Source: Flavobacteriaceae bacterium
GTDB lineage: Bacteria; Bacteroidota; Bacteroidia; Flavobacteriales; Flavobacteriaceae
Length of the DNA stretch: 64,000 nucleotides
Direction of reading: 5' to 3'
NCBI GenBank assembly: GCA_029243245.1
Contig: JAQWSK010000010.1
Coordinates: 186,001 to 250,000, forward strand
The notes beneath the pieces are model-generated. The model saw only the letters and a list, made by a program, of their open reading frames with translations, was not told where the DNA came from and did not search any database. Of the stretch, positions 35,953 through 44,494 are shown in pieces (the first letter of the stretch is position 1; each line of letters starts with the position of its first letter). The position numbers and the translations under genes are program-made.

Positions 35953-37949
35953 CTTTTAAAGAACAGATTCTCCAAGGAATTCCTAGAAAACTTCCAGGTT
36001 CTAAATCATATGATTCTAGCTTAAATCCAGCTCCTAAGAGAAAACAAATCTTGAGTGTGAAAGAAAAAAAATTAGCTATTAGAAATGCATTAAGATATTT
36101 TCCCAAAGAATGGCATAATGAACTTGCTATTGATTTTGCAAAAGAATTAGAGGAATATGGTCGAATATATATGCTTCGTTTTAAACCAAATTATTCTATT
36201 CATGCACGTCCTATAGATAAATACCCTGCAAAAATTGATGAGGCAGCATCAATTATGTTGATGATTCAGAATAACTTGGATATAAATATAGCTCAACATC
36301 CACAAGAGCTAATCACTTATGGAGGTAATGGAGCAGTCTTTCAAAATTGGGCTCAATATTTATTGACTATGAAATATTTAGCTACAATGAATAAAAATCA
36401 AACATTACATCTTTATTCTGGACACCCAATGGGATTATTTCCCTCTTCAAAAAAATCTCCAAGATTAGTAATCACTAACGGAATGATGGTCCCCAATTAC
36501 TCAAAGCCTGATGATTGGGAACGATATAATGCATTAGGAGTAACTCAATTTGGTCAAATGACTGCTGGTTCATTTATGTATATTGGACCACAAGGTATAG
36601 TTCATGGAACAACTATTACTTTAATGAATGCTTTCAGGAGGGTTTTAAAAGAAAAAGAGTCTGTAAAAGGTAAAATATTTCTTACCTCAGGACTAGGTGG
36701 AATGAGTGGGGCACAACCAAAAGCGGGTAATATCGTTGGTTGTCTATCAATCACTGCAGAAGTTAACTACTCAGCAGCAAAAAAAAGACATGATCAAGGT
36801 TGGGTAGATGTTCTTATAACTGACATTAATGAATTAATCGTGTTCGTTAAAGATGCCCAATTGAATAATAAAACAACCTCTATTGCTTACGTTGGAAATA
36901 TTGTAGATGTTTGGGAAGTTTTTATAAAAGAAGATATTAAAGTAACTATTGGTTCTGATCAAACCTCACTTCACAACCCGTGGTCAGGAGGATATTATCC
37001 CGTTGGCATTAGTTATAAAAAAGCAAATATGCTGTTGCGAGATGATCCTTTGTTATTCAAGGAAAAAGTTCAAGAATCTCTCAGAAGACATTCAAAAGCT
37101 ATAAAATTACATGCTCAAAAGGGAACTTATTTTTTTGACTATGGTAATGCATTTTTGTTAGAGGCTTCTCGTGCTGGAGGAGATGTTTTGAATGGTAATA
37201 AAACAGGGTTTTGTTATCCATCTTATATTCAAGATGTTTTAGGCCCTTTATGTTTTGATTATGGTTTTGGTCCCTTTAGATGGGTTTGTGCTTCGGGAAA
37301 TTCTAAAGATCTAAAAATCACTGATGAAATTGCTAGAAGTGTACTTTCCGCTGTAAGGAAAAATGCACCAAAAGAAATACAAAGTCAATTAGATGATAAT
37401 ATAAAATGGATTGAAGATGCTCAAAAAAATAAATTAGTTGTAGGATCTCAAGCCAGAATCTTATATGCAGACTCCCAGGGTCGAATTGAAATTGCAAGAG
37501 CTTTTAATTCGGCTATCTCAGAAGGTAAAATAGGCCCAATAATTCTCGGCAGAGATCATCATGATGTAAGTGGGACAGATTCACCTTATAGAGAAACATC
37601 AAATATTTATGATGGAAGTAAATTCACAGCAGATATGGCTATACATAATGTAATTGGAGATAGTTTTAGAGGGGCAACTTGGGTTTCAATTCACAATGGT
37701 GGAGGCGTTGGTTGGGGTGAGGTAATAAATGGTGGTTTTGGAATGCTTCTTGACGGTTCTAAAAAATCTGAAAAAAAACTAAAAAAAATGTTATTTTTTG
37801 ATGTTAATAATGGAATTGCTAGAAGAAGTTGGGCTAGAAACAAGCCTGCTATCTTTGCAATAAAAAATGAAATGAACAGGTCTAAAAACTTAAATGTGAT
37901 AATTCCTGAAAATGTAGATGACAAATTATTAGATTCTTTATTCAAATGA
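35949..37949 (+). CDS. hutU: Urocanate hydratase
   Basis: The 666-residue enzyme adds water to urocanate to form imidazolone propionate using tightly bound NAD+. Visible signatures include TYGGNGAVFQNWAQY, LYSGHPMGLFPS, GLGGMSGAQPKAGNI (NAD site), GFCYPSYIQDVLGPLCFDYGFGPFRWVC (substrate and NAD contacts) and NGGGVGWGEVINGGFGM. It is about 100 residues longer than the well-studied Pseudomonas enzyme; long versions are known in Bacteroidota. It overlaps both hutH and hutI by 4 bp. Confidence 0.97.
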   Translation: MTFKEQILQGIPRKLPGSKSYDSSLNPAPKRKQILSVKEKKLAIRNALRYFPKEWHNELAIDFAKELEEYGRIYMLRFKPNYSIHARPIDKYPAKIDEAASIMLMIQNNLDINIAQHPQELITYGGNGAVFQNWAQYLLTMKYLATMNKNQTLHLYSGHPMGLFPSSKKSPRLVITNGMMVPNYSKPDDWERYNALGVTQFGQMTAGSFMYIGPQGIVHGTTITLMNAFRRVLKEKESVKGKIFLTSGLGGMSGAQPKAGNIVGCLSITAEVNYSAAKKRHDQGWVDVLITDINELIVFVKDAQLNNKTTSIAYVGNIVDVWEVFIKEDIKVTIGSDQTSLHNPWSGGYYPVGISYKKANMLLRDDPLLFKEKVQESLRRHSKAIKLHAQKGTYFFDYGNAFLLEASRAGGDVLNGNKTGFCYPSYIQDVLGPLCFDYGFGPFRWVCASGNSKDLKITDEIARSVLSAVRKNAPKEIQSQLDDNIKWIEDAQKNKLVVGSQARILYADSQGRIEIARAFNSAISEGKIGPIILGRDHHDVSGTDSPYRETSNIYDGSKFTADMAIHNVIGDSFRGATWVSIHNGGGVGWGEVINGGFGMLLDGSKKSEKKLKKMLFFDVNNGIARRSWARNKPAIFAIKNEMNRSKNLNVIIPENVDDKLLDSLFK

Positions 37950-39190
37950 AAATTCTTTTTAAAAATATTAAAGGACTTCTTCAAACCCTTAGAGCAGGTA
38001 AAAATTACTTGAAAGGTTTAGAGATGAAAAAATTATCTCAAATTAATAACGCTTATTTGTTAATTAACAATGGTATTATATCAGACTTTGGAGAAATGAA
38101 GTCATGTCCTGAAATAGAGGTAAATAAAATTATTGATTCTAAAGGAAAATTCATTCTTCCTGCTTGGTGTGATTCTCATACACATATTGTTTATTCAGGA
38201 TCCAGAGAAGAAGAATTTGTTGATAGAATTGCTGGAGCCAATTATGAAGAAATTGCAAAAAATGGAGGTGGTATTTTAAATTCTGCGAAAAAACTAAAAA
38301 AAACTTCTTTTGGGCAATTATATAATCAAAGTGCCAAACGTCTTGAAGAAGTAATAAAATTAGGTACAGGTGCAATAGAAATAAAATCGGGCTACGGTCT
38401 TGAGCTTTCAGCAGAAATAAAAATGCTTAAAGTTATTAATAAATTAAAAAAAAATTATGATGCTTCAATACAATCAACTTTTCTAGCAGCGCATGCAATT
38501 CCTGAAGAATATAAAAACAAAAGAGAAGAATACATAACTCAAATTATTAATGAATGGATTCCCTTAGTATCAGAAAAAAAACTTGCAAAATATATTGATG
38601 TTTTTTGTGAAAAAGAATATTTCGGTATCGAAGAAACTAGATTAATTATAAAGGCTGGGAAAAAACATGGACTAATTCCAAAAATTCATGTTAATCAGTT
38701 TAATTCAATTGGGGGAGTTCCTCTTTGTACTAAACTAGGGTCTCTTACAATTGATCATCTTGAAGTTTTAAATGAAAAAGATTTGAATGCTCTTAAAAAC
38801 AGTGACACTATTGCTGTAGCATTACCTAACTGTTCTTTTTTCTTAAAAATTCCATATACTCCCGCTAGAAAAATTATTGACAATAATATTCCCTTAGTTC
38901 TAGCTTCTGATTACAATCCAGGTTCAGCTCCATCTGGAAATATGAATTTTGTAATTTCTCTAGCTTGTACTAAGATGGGAATGTCCCCAGAAGAAGCAAT
39001 AAATGCAGCTACTATAAACGGAGCTCATGCGATGGGCTTGTCCAAAAAGCTTGGAAGTATTACAAAAGGCAAAAAAGCTAACTTAATTATAACAAAATCT
39101 TTACCATCATATTCAATGATCCCTTATGCGTTTGGTTCAAACTTAATTGAGGATGTTTATATTAAAGGAAAGTCTATTAACAATCTGTGA
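37946..39190 (+). CDS. hutI: Imidazolonepropionase
   Basis: The 414-residue metal-dependent amidohydrolase opens imidazolone propionate to N-formimino-glutamate. H78 and H80 (DSHTHIVYSGSREEEF), the substrate-binding REEE, E168-K-S-G-Y-G segment (IEIKSGYGLE), HVNQFNSIGG, TIDHLE and the metal Asp in ASDYNPGSAPSG are intact. The N-terminus is a little long (MKILFKNIKGLLQTL). Its TGA is overlapped by the GTG start of hutG. Confidence 0.96.
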   Translation: MKILFKNIKGLLQTLRAGKNYLKGLEMKKLSQINNAYLLINNGIISDFGEMKSCPEIEVNKIIDSKGKFILPAWCDSHTHIVYSGSREEEFVDRIAGANYEEIAKNGGGILNSAKKLKKTSFGQLYNQSAKRLEEVIKLGTGAIEIKSGYGLELSAEIKMLKVINKLKKNYDASIQSTFLAAHAIPEEYKNKREEYITQIINEWIPLVSEKKLAKYIDVFCEKEYFGIEETRLIIKAGKKHGLIPKIHVNQFNSIGGVPLCTKLGSLTIDHLEVLNEKDLNALKNSDTIAVALPNCSFFLKIPYTPARKIIDNNIPLVLASDYNPGSAPSGNMNFVISLACTKMGMSPEEAINAATINGAHAMGLSKKLGSITKGKKANLIITKSLPSYSMIPYAFGSNLIEDVYIKGKSINNL

Positions 39191-40161
39191 ATAATATAAA
39201 TCAATATTATCGTTCTCCTGATAAATCTCTCTGGAAGGGGCCCTTGTCAAATATTGATTCGCCAAATCAATATTGGCATGAATGTATTCAGCTTCATCTT
39301 GATGGTTTAAAAAATTTCAATTCAAAAAACTTAAATAGTGATATCGGTCTTTTAGGCTATGCTTCTGATGAGGGTGTAAGAAGAAATAATGGAAGACAGG
39401 GAGCTATAAATGGTCCAAAAGCAGTTAGAGAACAATTGGGAAAATTACCAGTACGTTTTTCTGAAAAAAAAGTTACTGATTATGGTGATGTACTCTGTTC
39501 TGAAAACAATATGGAAGTTACACAAAATGTTTTTTCAGATATAGTAAAAGAAATTATTGAATCAGGGCAGTTAAGTATAGGAATTGGTGGTGGTCACGAT
39601 CTTGCGTATGGACATTTTTGTGGTATTCAAAAAGCATTACATAAAGAAAACATATCTAAAATTGGAATTCTAAATTTTGATGCACATTTTGACCTGAGAA
39701 CTCCCTTAAAAAATGCAAATTCAGGGACTCCTTTTTATCAAATATTAGACGAATTTGGAAGTTTAGTAAAATATTTAGTATTAGGAATACAAAAGTCCTC
39801 AAATTCAGATATGTTATATAAAAACGCATCAGATTTTGGAGTTAATTATATTCCTATTGAAGAATGTACTTTAACTAATATTATGACTGTTTTTAAAATC
39901 ATTGATGATTACTTCAAAGATTGTGATTATTTATATGTTAGTGTGGATCTTGATGGTTTTGCATCTTCAATTGCTCCAGGAGTTAGTGCGCCTGGACCTT
40001 TTGGATTTTCAATTGATTTTTTTATGCTTGTTTTTGAATACCTGTTAAAAACAAAAAATATAATTGCTATAGATGTAGTAGAGCTTAATCCTAATTATGA
40101 CATTGATTCAACTACCGCTAAGCTTGCCGCGCAGATAATAGATATTGCTGTCACGAAATAA
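39187..40161 (+). CDS. hutG: Formimidoylglutamase
   Basis: This 324-residue arginase-fold enzyme hydrolyses N-formimino-glutamate to glutamate and formamide. The dimanganese ligands appear as GGGHDLAYGH, NFDAHFDLR and VSVDLDGFASSIAPGVSAP. The start is GTG 39187, placed by its overlap with the hutI stop. The operon therefore uses the two-product HutG route and no hutF is needed. No terminator is evident in the 112 bp that follow. Confidence 0.95.
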   Translation: MNNINQYYRSPDKSLWKGPLSNIDSPNQYWHECIQLHLDGLKNFNSKNLNSDIGLLGYASDEGVRRNNGRQGAINGPKAVREQLGKLPVRFSEKKVTDYGDVLCSENNMEVTQNVFSDIVKEIIESGQLSIGIGGGHDLAYGHFCGIQKALHKENISKIGILNFDAHFDLRTPLKNANSGTPFYQILDEFGSLVKYLVLGIQKSSNSDMLYKNASDFGVNYIPIEECTLTNIMTVFKIIDDYFKDCDYLYVSVDLDGFASSIAPGVSAPGPFGFSIDFFMLVFEYLLKTKNIIAIDVVELNPNYDIDSTTAKLAAQIIDIAVTK

Positions 40162-40273
40162 TTATTTCTGTTTTTATATTTAAAATATCCGCAAATATTT
40201 GACAGTTAATTAAACTGAGAATTCGCTTTATAAAAAATTAATAATTAGATATTTCTATCTTTAAAATAAAAAA

Positions 40274-40717
40274 ATGAAAATGAAAAAACTACTTTTTTAT
40301 CTATTTATTATAATTGCTAATTTTTCTTTTAGTCAAAAAATAGAACGCTTAAATAGCCTAGAGCATCTAAAAAACAACTATCCCTTTTCTGAAGCCACAG
40401 TAGTTAATGGTATTATATATCTTTCAGGACAAATTGGAACTTTGCCGAATGGAGAATTAATTGAGGGAGGAATTTCCGCAGAAACTAAACAAACATTAAT
40501 GAATATAAAAAATACGCTAAATAAAATGGGGGCATCAATGGATGATGTTTTTAAGTGCACCTGCATGTTGTCTGATATATCTGAGTGGGGCGAGATGAGC
40601 GCTGAATATGTAAAGCACTTTAAAAAAGACAAATTGCCAGCTAGAAGTGCTTTTGCGGGAAGTGGTCTAGCTTTAAATGCTAAATTAGAAATCGAATGTA
40701 TGGCTTTAAAAAACTAA
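40274..40717 (+). CDS. Exported RidA/YjgF-family protein
   Basis: The 147-residue protein has a RidA domain (FSEATVVNGIIYLSGQIGT, AETKQTLMNIKNTLNKMGASMDDVFKCTCMLSDISEW, LPARSAFAGSGLALNAKLEIECMA) preceded by a clear signal peptide (MKMKKLLFYLFIIIANFSFSQ). RidA normally deaminates reactive enamine/imine intermediates in the cytoplasm; the substrate-binding Arg (LPARSAF) is kept here, so the exported copy may still be active. The VOC lipoprotein gene starts 4 bp after its stop and a membrane protein follows 1 bp later, so all three form one operon. Confidence 0.9.
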   Translation: MKMKKLLFYLFIIIANFSFSQKIERLNSLEHLKNNYPFSEATVVNGIIYLSGQIGTLPNGELIEGGISAETKQTLMNIKNTLNKMGASMDDVFKCTCMLSDISEWGEMSAEYVKHFKKDKLPARSAFAGSGLALNAKLEIECMALKN

Positions 40718-40721
40718 AATT

Positions 40722-41180
40722 ATGAAGTTTTATTATTATTATTTAATAATATTAGCTACTGTGGCATGCTCAGAAGCTCCTCCAAATAAAACAGGGTTTG
40801 AGTTTAACCCAAATCATATAGCAATAATGGTTAACGATCTTAAAGAATCGGGAGCTTTTTATACAGATATACTATTATTAGAAGAAATTAAAATTACTGA
40901 TTCAAAAGTGGCTAACCGTTGGTTTAAACTAAATAATGATCTAGAAATTCATCTAGTCGAAAGTAAAGATGAATTGCCTAAAAGAACTCGAAATAATCAT
41001 ATAGCCCTTGAAGTTAATAGTATAAATATTCTGGTTGAATATTTGACTGAAAAAAATATACCTTTTTACAATTGGTTTGGAGTTATTAATGAAATTCAGA
41101 AAAGATTTGATGGTGTTTTACAAGTCTACATTAAAGATCCTGAAGAAAATTGGATTGAAATAAATCAAAAAGCAAAATAA
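40722..41180 (+). CDS. VOC (glyoxalase-like) superfamily lipoprotein
   Basis: The 152-residue protein has a lipobox (ILATVACSEAPP, Cys at 17) and one VOC half-domain pair: FNPNHIAIMVNDLKESGAFYTDIL, then NNHIALEVNSINILVEYL, ending VYIKDPEENWIEINQ with the final metal-ligand Glu. VOC proteins bind a metal and isomerise, cleave or sequester small molecules. A lipid-anchored copy beside an exported RidA protein suggests a shared periplasmic clean-up role, which is inference. Confidence 0.85.
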   Translation: MKFYYYYLIILATVACSEAPPNKTGFEFNPNHIAIMVNDLKESGAFYTDILLLEEIKITDSKVANRWFKLNNDLEIHLVESKDELPKRTRNNHIALEVNSINILVEYLTEKNIPFYNWFGVINEIQKRFDGVLQVYIKDPEENWIEINQKAK

Positions 41181-41181
41181 T

Positions 41182-41442
41182 ATGAGAGCTACTGATTTAA
41201 AAATACTTGTATTAAGTAGTAATGGGATAATTATATTTTTTTATAGTTTTTATTTATTTAAGTGGGAGCCAACTATCGTTGGTGTTTTTAGAGAACTTTT
41301 AATTCTTCCAGCTTTTTTAGTACAATTTTTTTTGGCTTTATATATATTAGTTAGGTTGATCACTAAAAAAATGAAATTAAGCATCTTGAACGTTAGTCAT
41401 TTAATTTTAACTTTATTATTAATACTTTCTTTTCAGTTGTAA
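41182..41442 (+). CDS. Small hypothetical membrane protein
   Basis: This 86-residue protein has three hydrophobic stretches (about residues 10-27, 36-59 and 68-86) and few charged residues. It starts 1 bp after the VOC lipoprotein stop and probably belongs to the RidA-VOC operon. I do not recognise a family. Confidence 0.6.
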   Translation: MRATDLKILVLSSNGIIIFFYSFYLFKWEPTIVGVFRELLILPAFLVQFFLALYILVRLITKKMKLSILNVSHLILTLLLILSFQL

Positions 41443-41547
41443 TAAATAATTAAGAAGTTAAATTTCAAGTTTCATTAGTTACCAACTAGTTGCTAAAAAG
41501 CATCTGTTACCATAGAGTAAATAATGGACAATTAAAATCCTGATGCG

Positions 41548-41555
41548 TATTTTTG
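41548..41555 (+). promoter_or_regulatory. Candidate Bacteroidota -7 element
   Basis: TATTTTTG matches the Bacteroidota -7 consensus TAnnTTTG and lies 20 bp before the flavin reductase start codon, a suitable distance for a short leader. The -33 TTTG partner is not convincing. Confidence 0.4.
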
Positions 41556-41575
41556 TTTAACTTAAATTAATTGTG

Positions 41576-42109
41576 ATGAAAAAAATTATAGCTTTTGGTG
41601 CTAGTTCATCTAAAAAATCAATAAATAAAACTTTAGCTGGTTTTGCTGCAAAGCAAATTAAAAATTCAAGGGTCATTTTATTAGATCTTAATGATTTTGT
41701 AATGCCTATCTATAGTGTTGATGTTGAAGAAGTTCAGGGTATTCCTAAAGCAGCTTTTAAATTCAAAGAAGAGTTAAAATTGTCTGATGGAATTATAATA
41801 TCTTTTGCAGAACATAATGGGTCGTATACTGCTGCGTTTAAAAATATATTTGATTGGATTTCAAGAACTGAGAAAGTAGTTTGGTATAATAAGCCAATGT
41901 TTTTATTAGCAACCTCCGCTGGGTCCAGAGGGGCAATTTCAGTTTTAAAAACTGCATATGATAGGATCTCAAGAGAAAATCCTAATTTTATTCCAAAATT
42001 TTCTTTGCCAAATTTTTATCAAAATTTTGATCACAAGTTAGGAATAATTAATATGGATTTAGAAAAAGAATTCACTGCCTGTCTTAATTTATTTGAAAAA
42101 AATCTTTAA
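41576..42109 (+). CDS. NADPH-dependent FMN reductase family protein
   Basis: I take ATG 41576 as the start; a GTG codon lies directly before it. The 177-residue flavodoxin-fold protein has the FMN phosphate loop FGASSSKKSINKTLAGF, DLNDFVMPIYSVDVE, and SFAEHNGSYTAAFKNIFDWIS, typical of NAD(P)H:FMN/quinone/azo reductases. It is cytoplasmic and stands alone after the RidA-VOC operon. Its electron acceptor cannot be inferred. Confidence 0.9.
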   Translation: MKKIIAFGASSSKKSINKTLAGFAAKQIKNSRVILLDLNDFVMPIYSVDVEEVQGIPKAAFKFKEELKLSDGIIISFAEHNGSYTAAFKNIFDWISRTEKVVWYNKPMFLLATSAGSRGAISVLKTAYDRISRENPNFIPKFSLPNFYQNFDHKLGIINMDLEKEFTACLNLFEKNL

Positions 42110-42122
42110 AAGTGTCAATTGA

Positions 42123-42269
42123 AATTTATTCAAAAAACTAAATAAAGAAGCTACTTATAATGATTATAAAGGCCATGAATTTGAAAAAATTGAGTCCGAT
42201 GTAAAAATTTTTGAAATAGTTTCACCTATAACAACTCAATATAAAACATATGCTAGCTCTATGTTTTAG
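42123..42269 (+). pseudogene. Possible 3' remnant of a lost gene
   Basis: A 48-codon open stretch without a start codon follows the flavin reductase and ends at TAG 42267-42269, overlapping the end of the convergent DoxX gene. Its composition is protein-like (NDYKGHEFEKIESDVKIF, then SPITTQYKTYASSMF). It may be the end of a deleted gene. I do not recognise it. Confidence 0.25.
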
Positions 42270-42627
42270 AGTGCCAATATGCTAGTCCAAGAAATAATAG
42301 TTGAAATGGGGCTCTTATAATTGCTGTTTGTCTTGTAATCCCTAAAGCATTTTGAGCATCCTGGCTTTCTATTAAAAAAATATTTGCGGGAAAAACTGCA
42401 ACTAAAAGAATTATTAGTCCCCAAGCAGAATATTTTCTGTACCTAGTTAATAGTCCTATTCCAAAAACAAGTTCAAAAAAACCGCTTATATAAATTGCTT
42501 CAACTGGCCAGGGAAAGTATGGTGGCATAATGGACAGGAAATAATCTGGACTAATAAAATGATTTATTCCTGCATAGGTGTAAAAACATACCATTAAGTA
42601 TATAGTCAGCTTTTTTACATATTTCAT
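42259..42627 (-). CDS. DoxX/MauE-like membrane protein
   Basis: The 122-residue protein has four membrane helices and the DoxX-like sequence FYTYAGINHFISPDYFLSIMPPYFPWP, followed by IYISGFFELVFGIGLLTRYRKYSAWGLI. Members of this superfamily are linked to quinone reduction or redox reactions at the membrane, with poorly known functions. It is a single gene, divergent from the NTF2-like gene at 42760. Confidence 0.82.
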   Translation of the reverse strand: MKYVKKLTIYLMVCFYTYAGINHFISPDYFLSIMPPYFPWPVEAIYISGFFELVFGIGLLTRYRKYSAWGLIILLVAVFPANIFLIESQDAQNALGITRQTAIIRAPFQLLFLGLAYWHSKT

Positions 42628-42707
42628 TTTCTAAAAATACATTGCTAAAATTTATTTATTGTGTTTTTAAAATAATTTAATATAAAAACATCTCTTTTAG
42701 ACTAGTT

Positions 42708-42734
42708 GCATTAAGCAATTATTATTTATATTTA
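42708..42734 (+). promoter_or_regulatory. Candidate promoter for the NTF2-like gene at 42760
   Basis: A TTG at 42706-42708 and TATATTTA at 42727-42734 are spaced 18 bp apart, resembling TTTG-N19-TAnnTTTG with one mismatch in each box. The start codon follows 25 bp later. Confidence 0.3.
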
Positions 42735-42759
42735 GTCATCAAACAATTAAAATTTTAAA

Positions 42760-43686
42760 ATGAAAAAAATAATTTATCTAGTAATAGCTTTATTGTTTAT
42801 TACTAAAGTAGAAGCTCAAAAAAACAAAAATGGTGTTATTTATGATAAACACCCAGGGCTAGAGTTGGTAAAAGAATTTAATACGGCTTTTATTAATGGT
42901 GACACCGAAAAAATTAAAACTCTTGTTACTGAAGATTTCAAACTTTGGAATTCCATGAGTACAGACAAAAATCAAAAAGGAGTTGGGGTTCAAGGACTGC
43001 TTGGACGAGCCAACTACTGGAGTAATAAATTAAAAGGATTCTCTATTGAGCCAAGGGGTAAGGCTTATCCTGATGCTTTTGAATTTAAAGGTGGTCAAAT
43101 TTGGATTTACACATATGAAGTTTTGAAAGGAATTGATAAAGAAAATGGCTTTAAAATAGAAACCCCTATCGATAGAAGTTATCTCTTAAATAAAAAAGGA
43201 GATAAAATTGCATGGCTAATGGAGTCTTTCAATACTTCTCAATTAGATAAATACAATAACTCTTTTTCTAAAAGAACCAATGGAAAAATATGGAGAGATC
43301 ACCCCTTTATTGGGTCAATACGAAGGTTAATGCATAACTTTGAATTAGGTGAAATAGATACAGCCTATTCCGAGTTTGATCCAAATGCAAGAATATATGA
43401 TATTAATATGCCTTTTGGAGAATATCAGACATTAGAAGAAAGAAGAAAGTGGGAAAAAGGAATTTTTTCAAATTTTGATCTAATTTCAGTTGATGAGTCA
43501 GGGTATCCAGATCTATTAGAATATAATGGGGATGGAATGGAAGTGATTTCATGGTGGATAATGACATTTCAAAACAAGAAATCTAAAGAAAAACTGAAGC
43601 TTTACCTTCATAGATCTGACACATTAAATGATGAAGGAAAAATAACTCGAACTGTGTTATATTATAATGGTCAACTATTAAAGTAA
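42760..43686 (+). CDS. Secreted protein with two NTF2/SnoaL-like domains
   Basis: This 308-residue protein has a signal peptide (ending TKVEAQ) and appears to hold two NTF2-like cone domains: residues ~30-165 (LELVKEFNTAFINGDTEKIKTLVTEDFKLWNSM) and ~180-308 (FELGEIDTAYSEFDPNARIYDINMPFGEYQTLEERRKW). Both have the helix-helix-strand start of SnoaL-like proteins. The domain is used as enzyme, binding protein or inert scaffold, so function is open. It belongs with several other NTF2-like exported proteins in this window (43916, 50820, 59081), though it is more distant from them. Confidence 0.78.
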   Translation: MKKIIYLVIALLFITKVEAQKNKNGVIYDKHPGLELVKEFNTAFINGDTEKIKTLVTEDFKLWNSMSTDKNQKGVGVQGLLGRANYWSNKLKGFSIEPRGKAYPDAFEFKGGQIWIYTYEVLKGIDKENGFKIETPIDRSYLLNKKGDKIAWLMESFNTSQLDKYNNSFSKRTNGKIWRDHPFIGSIRRLMHNFELGEIDTAYSEFDPNARIYDINMPFGEYQTLEERRKWEKGIFSNFDLISVDESGYPDLLEYNGDGMEVISWWIMTFQNKKSKEKLKLYLHRSDTLNDEGKITRTVLYYNGQLLK

Positions 43687-43877
43687 CAAGTTTGTTTTTT
43701 AAACAAAAAAATTAAAACTCCCCAATCTCTTTAATTAAAAGACATATTATCATAAAAGCATAAACAATAATAACAAGAGTTGTTCCTGGTGAAAAATATT
43801 TTTTCATTTATGAAATTTAATTTCTTCAAAACTAACAATTTATCTATTCTAAATAAGTTATTAGATATTTTAATTAA

Positions 43878-43885
43878 TACTTTTG
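43878..43885 (+). promoter_or_regulatory. Candidate Bacteroidota -7 element
   Basis: TACTTTTG fits the TAnnTTTG -7 consensus exactly and lies 30 bp before the ATG of the NTF2-like lipoprotein gene. A clear -33 TTTG is not present. Confidence 0.4.
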
Positions 43886-43915
43886 TAAGAACTATAAAAT
43901 ATAAACCTTCTAAAA

Positions 43916-44422
43916 ATGAAAAAATTACTACTTATTATTATTGCATTATTTGCAATAACTTGTCAAAATTCGCCTGATTTAAGTCTCTATAATCAAAACA
44001 AAGAAATTGCTGAAAAATTCCTTCTTACTTATCAAGCTCCTGTTAATTATGAGTTGTTCGAATCTATGGTAGATGAAGATATTGTTCACCAATCTCCAAT
44101 GTATGGTGCTGGAGAAGTTGGTTACAAAGAAGTCTTAGAGCAAGGCAAATTTTACATGACTGGTTTTGAAAATGTAACTTTTACCGCTAAATGGTGGCTT
44201 CCTGGTGTTGACCCCGAAACTTTAGCTGCAGATGGAAGTGTTCGTGTATATGGTACATGGAAAGGAAATAGTATTGCTTCTGGAAAAGAATTTTCAGTAG
44301 ATACTTATCATTACTTTGGAATAAAAAATGGCAAAATTATTGAATCCGGAGATTATTTTGATGCAACAGGAATGGTTATGGCAACTCAAGCTGATCCAAT
44401 TGCAGAGGAAACTGCTGAATAA
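43916..44422 (+). CDS. NTF2/SnoaL-like lipoprotein
   Basis: The 168-residue protein has a lipobox (ALFAITCQNSP, Cys at 16) and one SnoaL-like domain. Motifs shared with the proteins at 59081 and 50820 include HQSPMYGAGEVGY, WWLPGVDPETLAADGSVRVYGTWKG and YHYFGIKNGKIIESGDYFDATGM. These show a paralogous family of surface or periplasmic lipoproteins in this genome. The function is unknown; the conserved Trp, Tyr and Asp residues may line a ligand pocket. The gene stands alone between a candidate promoter at 43878 and the strong terminator at 44447. Confidence 0.85.
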   Translation: MKKLLLIIIALFAITCQNSPDLSLYNQNKEIAEKFLLTYQAPVNYELFESMVDEDIVHQSPMYGAGEVGYKEVLEQGKFYMTGFENVTFTAKWWLPGVDPETLAADGSVRVYGTWKGNSIASGKEFSVDTYHYFGIKNGKIIESGDYFDATGMVMATQADPIAEETAE

Positions 44423-44446
44423 TTTATTATTATTATTTACAAAACT

Positions 44447-44476
44447 AAAACCTCGCCAATTGGCGAGGTTTTTTGT
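44447..44476 (+). terminator. Strong intrinsic terminator
   Basis: AAAACCTCGCCAATTGGCGAGGTTTT is a perfect palindrome of 13-bp arms followed by more T, just after the NTF2-like lipoprotein gene. Confidence 0.9.
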
Positions 44477-44494
44477 ATTTAGTATATTTAGTAT

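Noticed and set aside
37691-37984. Minus-strand frame across the hutU/hutI junction
   Set aside because: It is antisense to two well-recognised overlapping genes.
43691-43707. TTTGTTT-TTT-AAACAAA palindrome after the NTF2-like gene at 42760
   Set aside because: It is composed almost wholly of A and T with a weak stem and no downstream T run, so it does not qualify as a terminator.
43780-43977. 65-codon plus-strand frame overlapping the start of the NTF2-like lipoprotein
   Set aside because: It has no family signature and overlaps the signal peptide of the real gene at 43916, which has a promoter match and paralogues.
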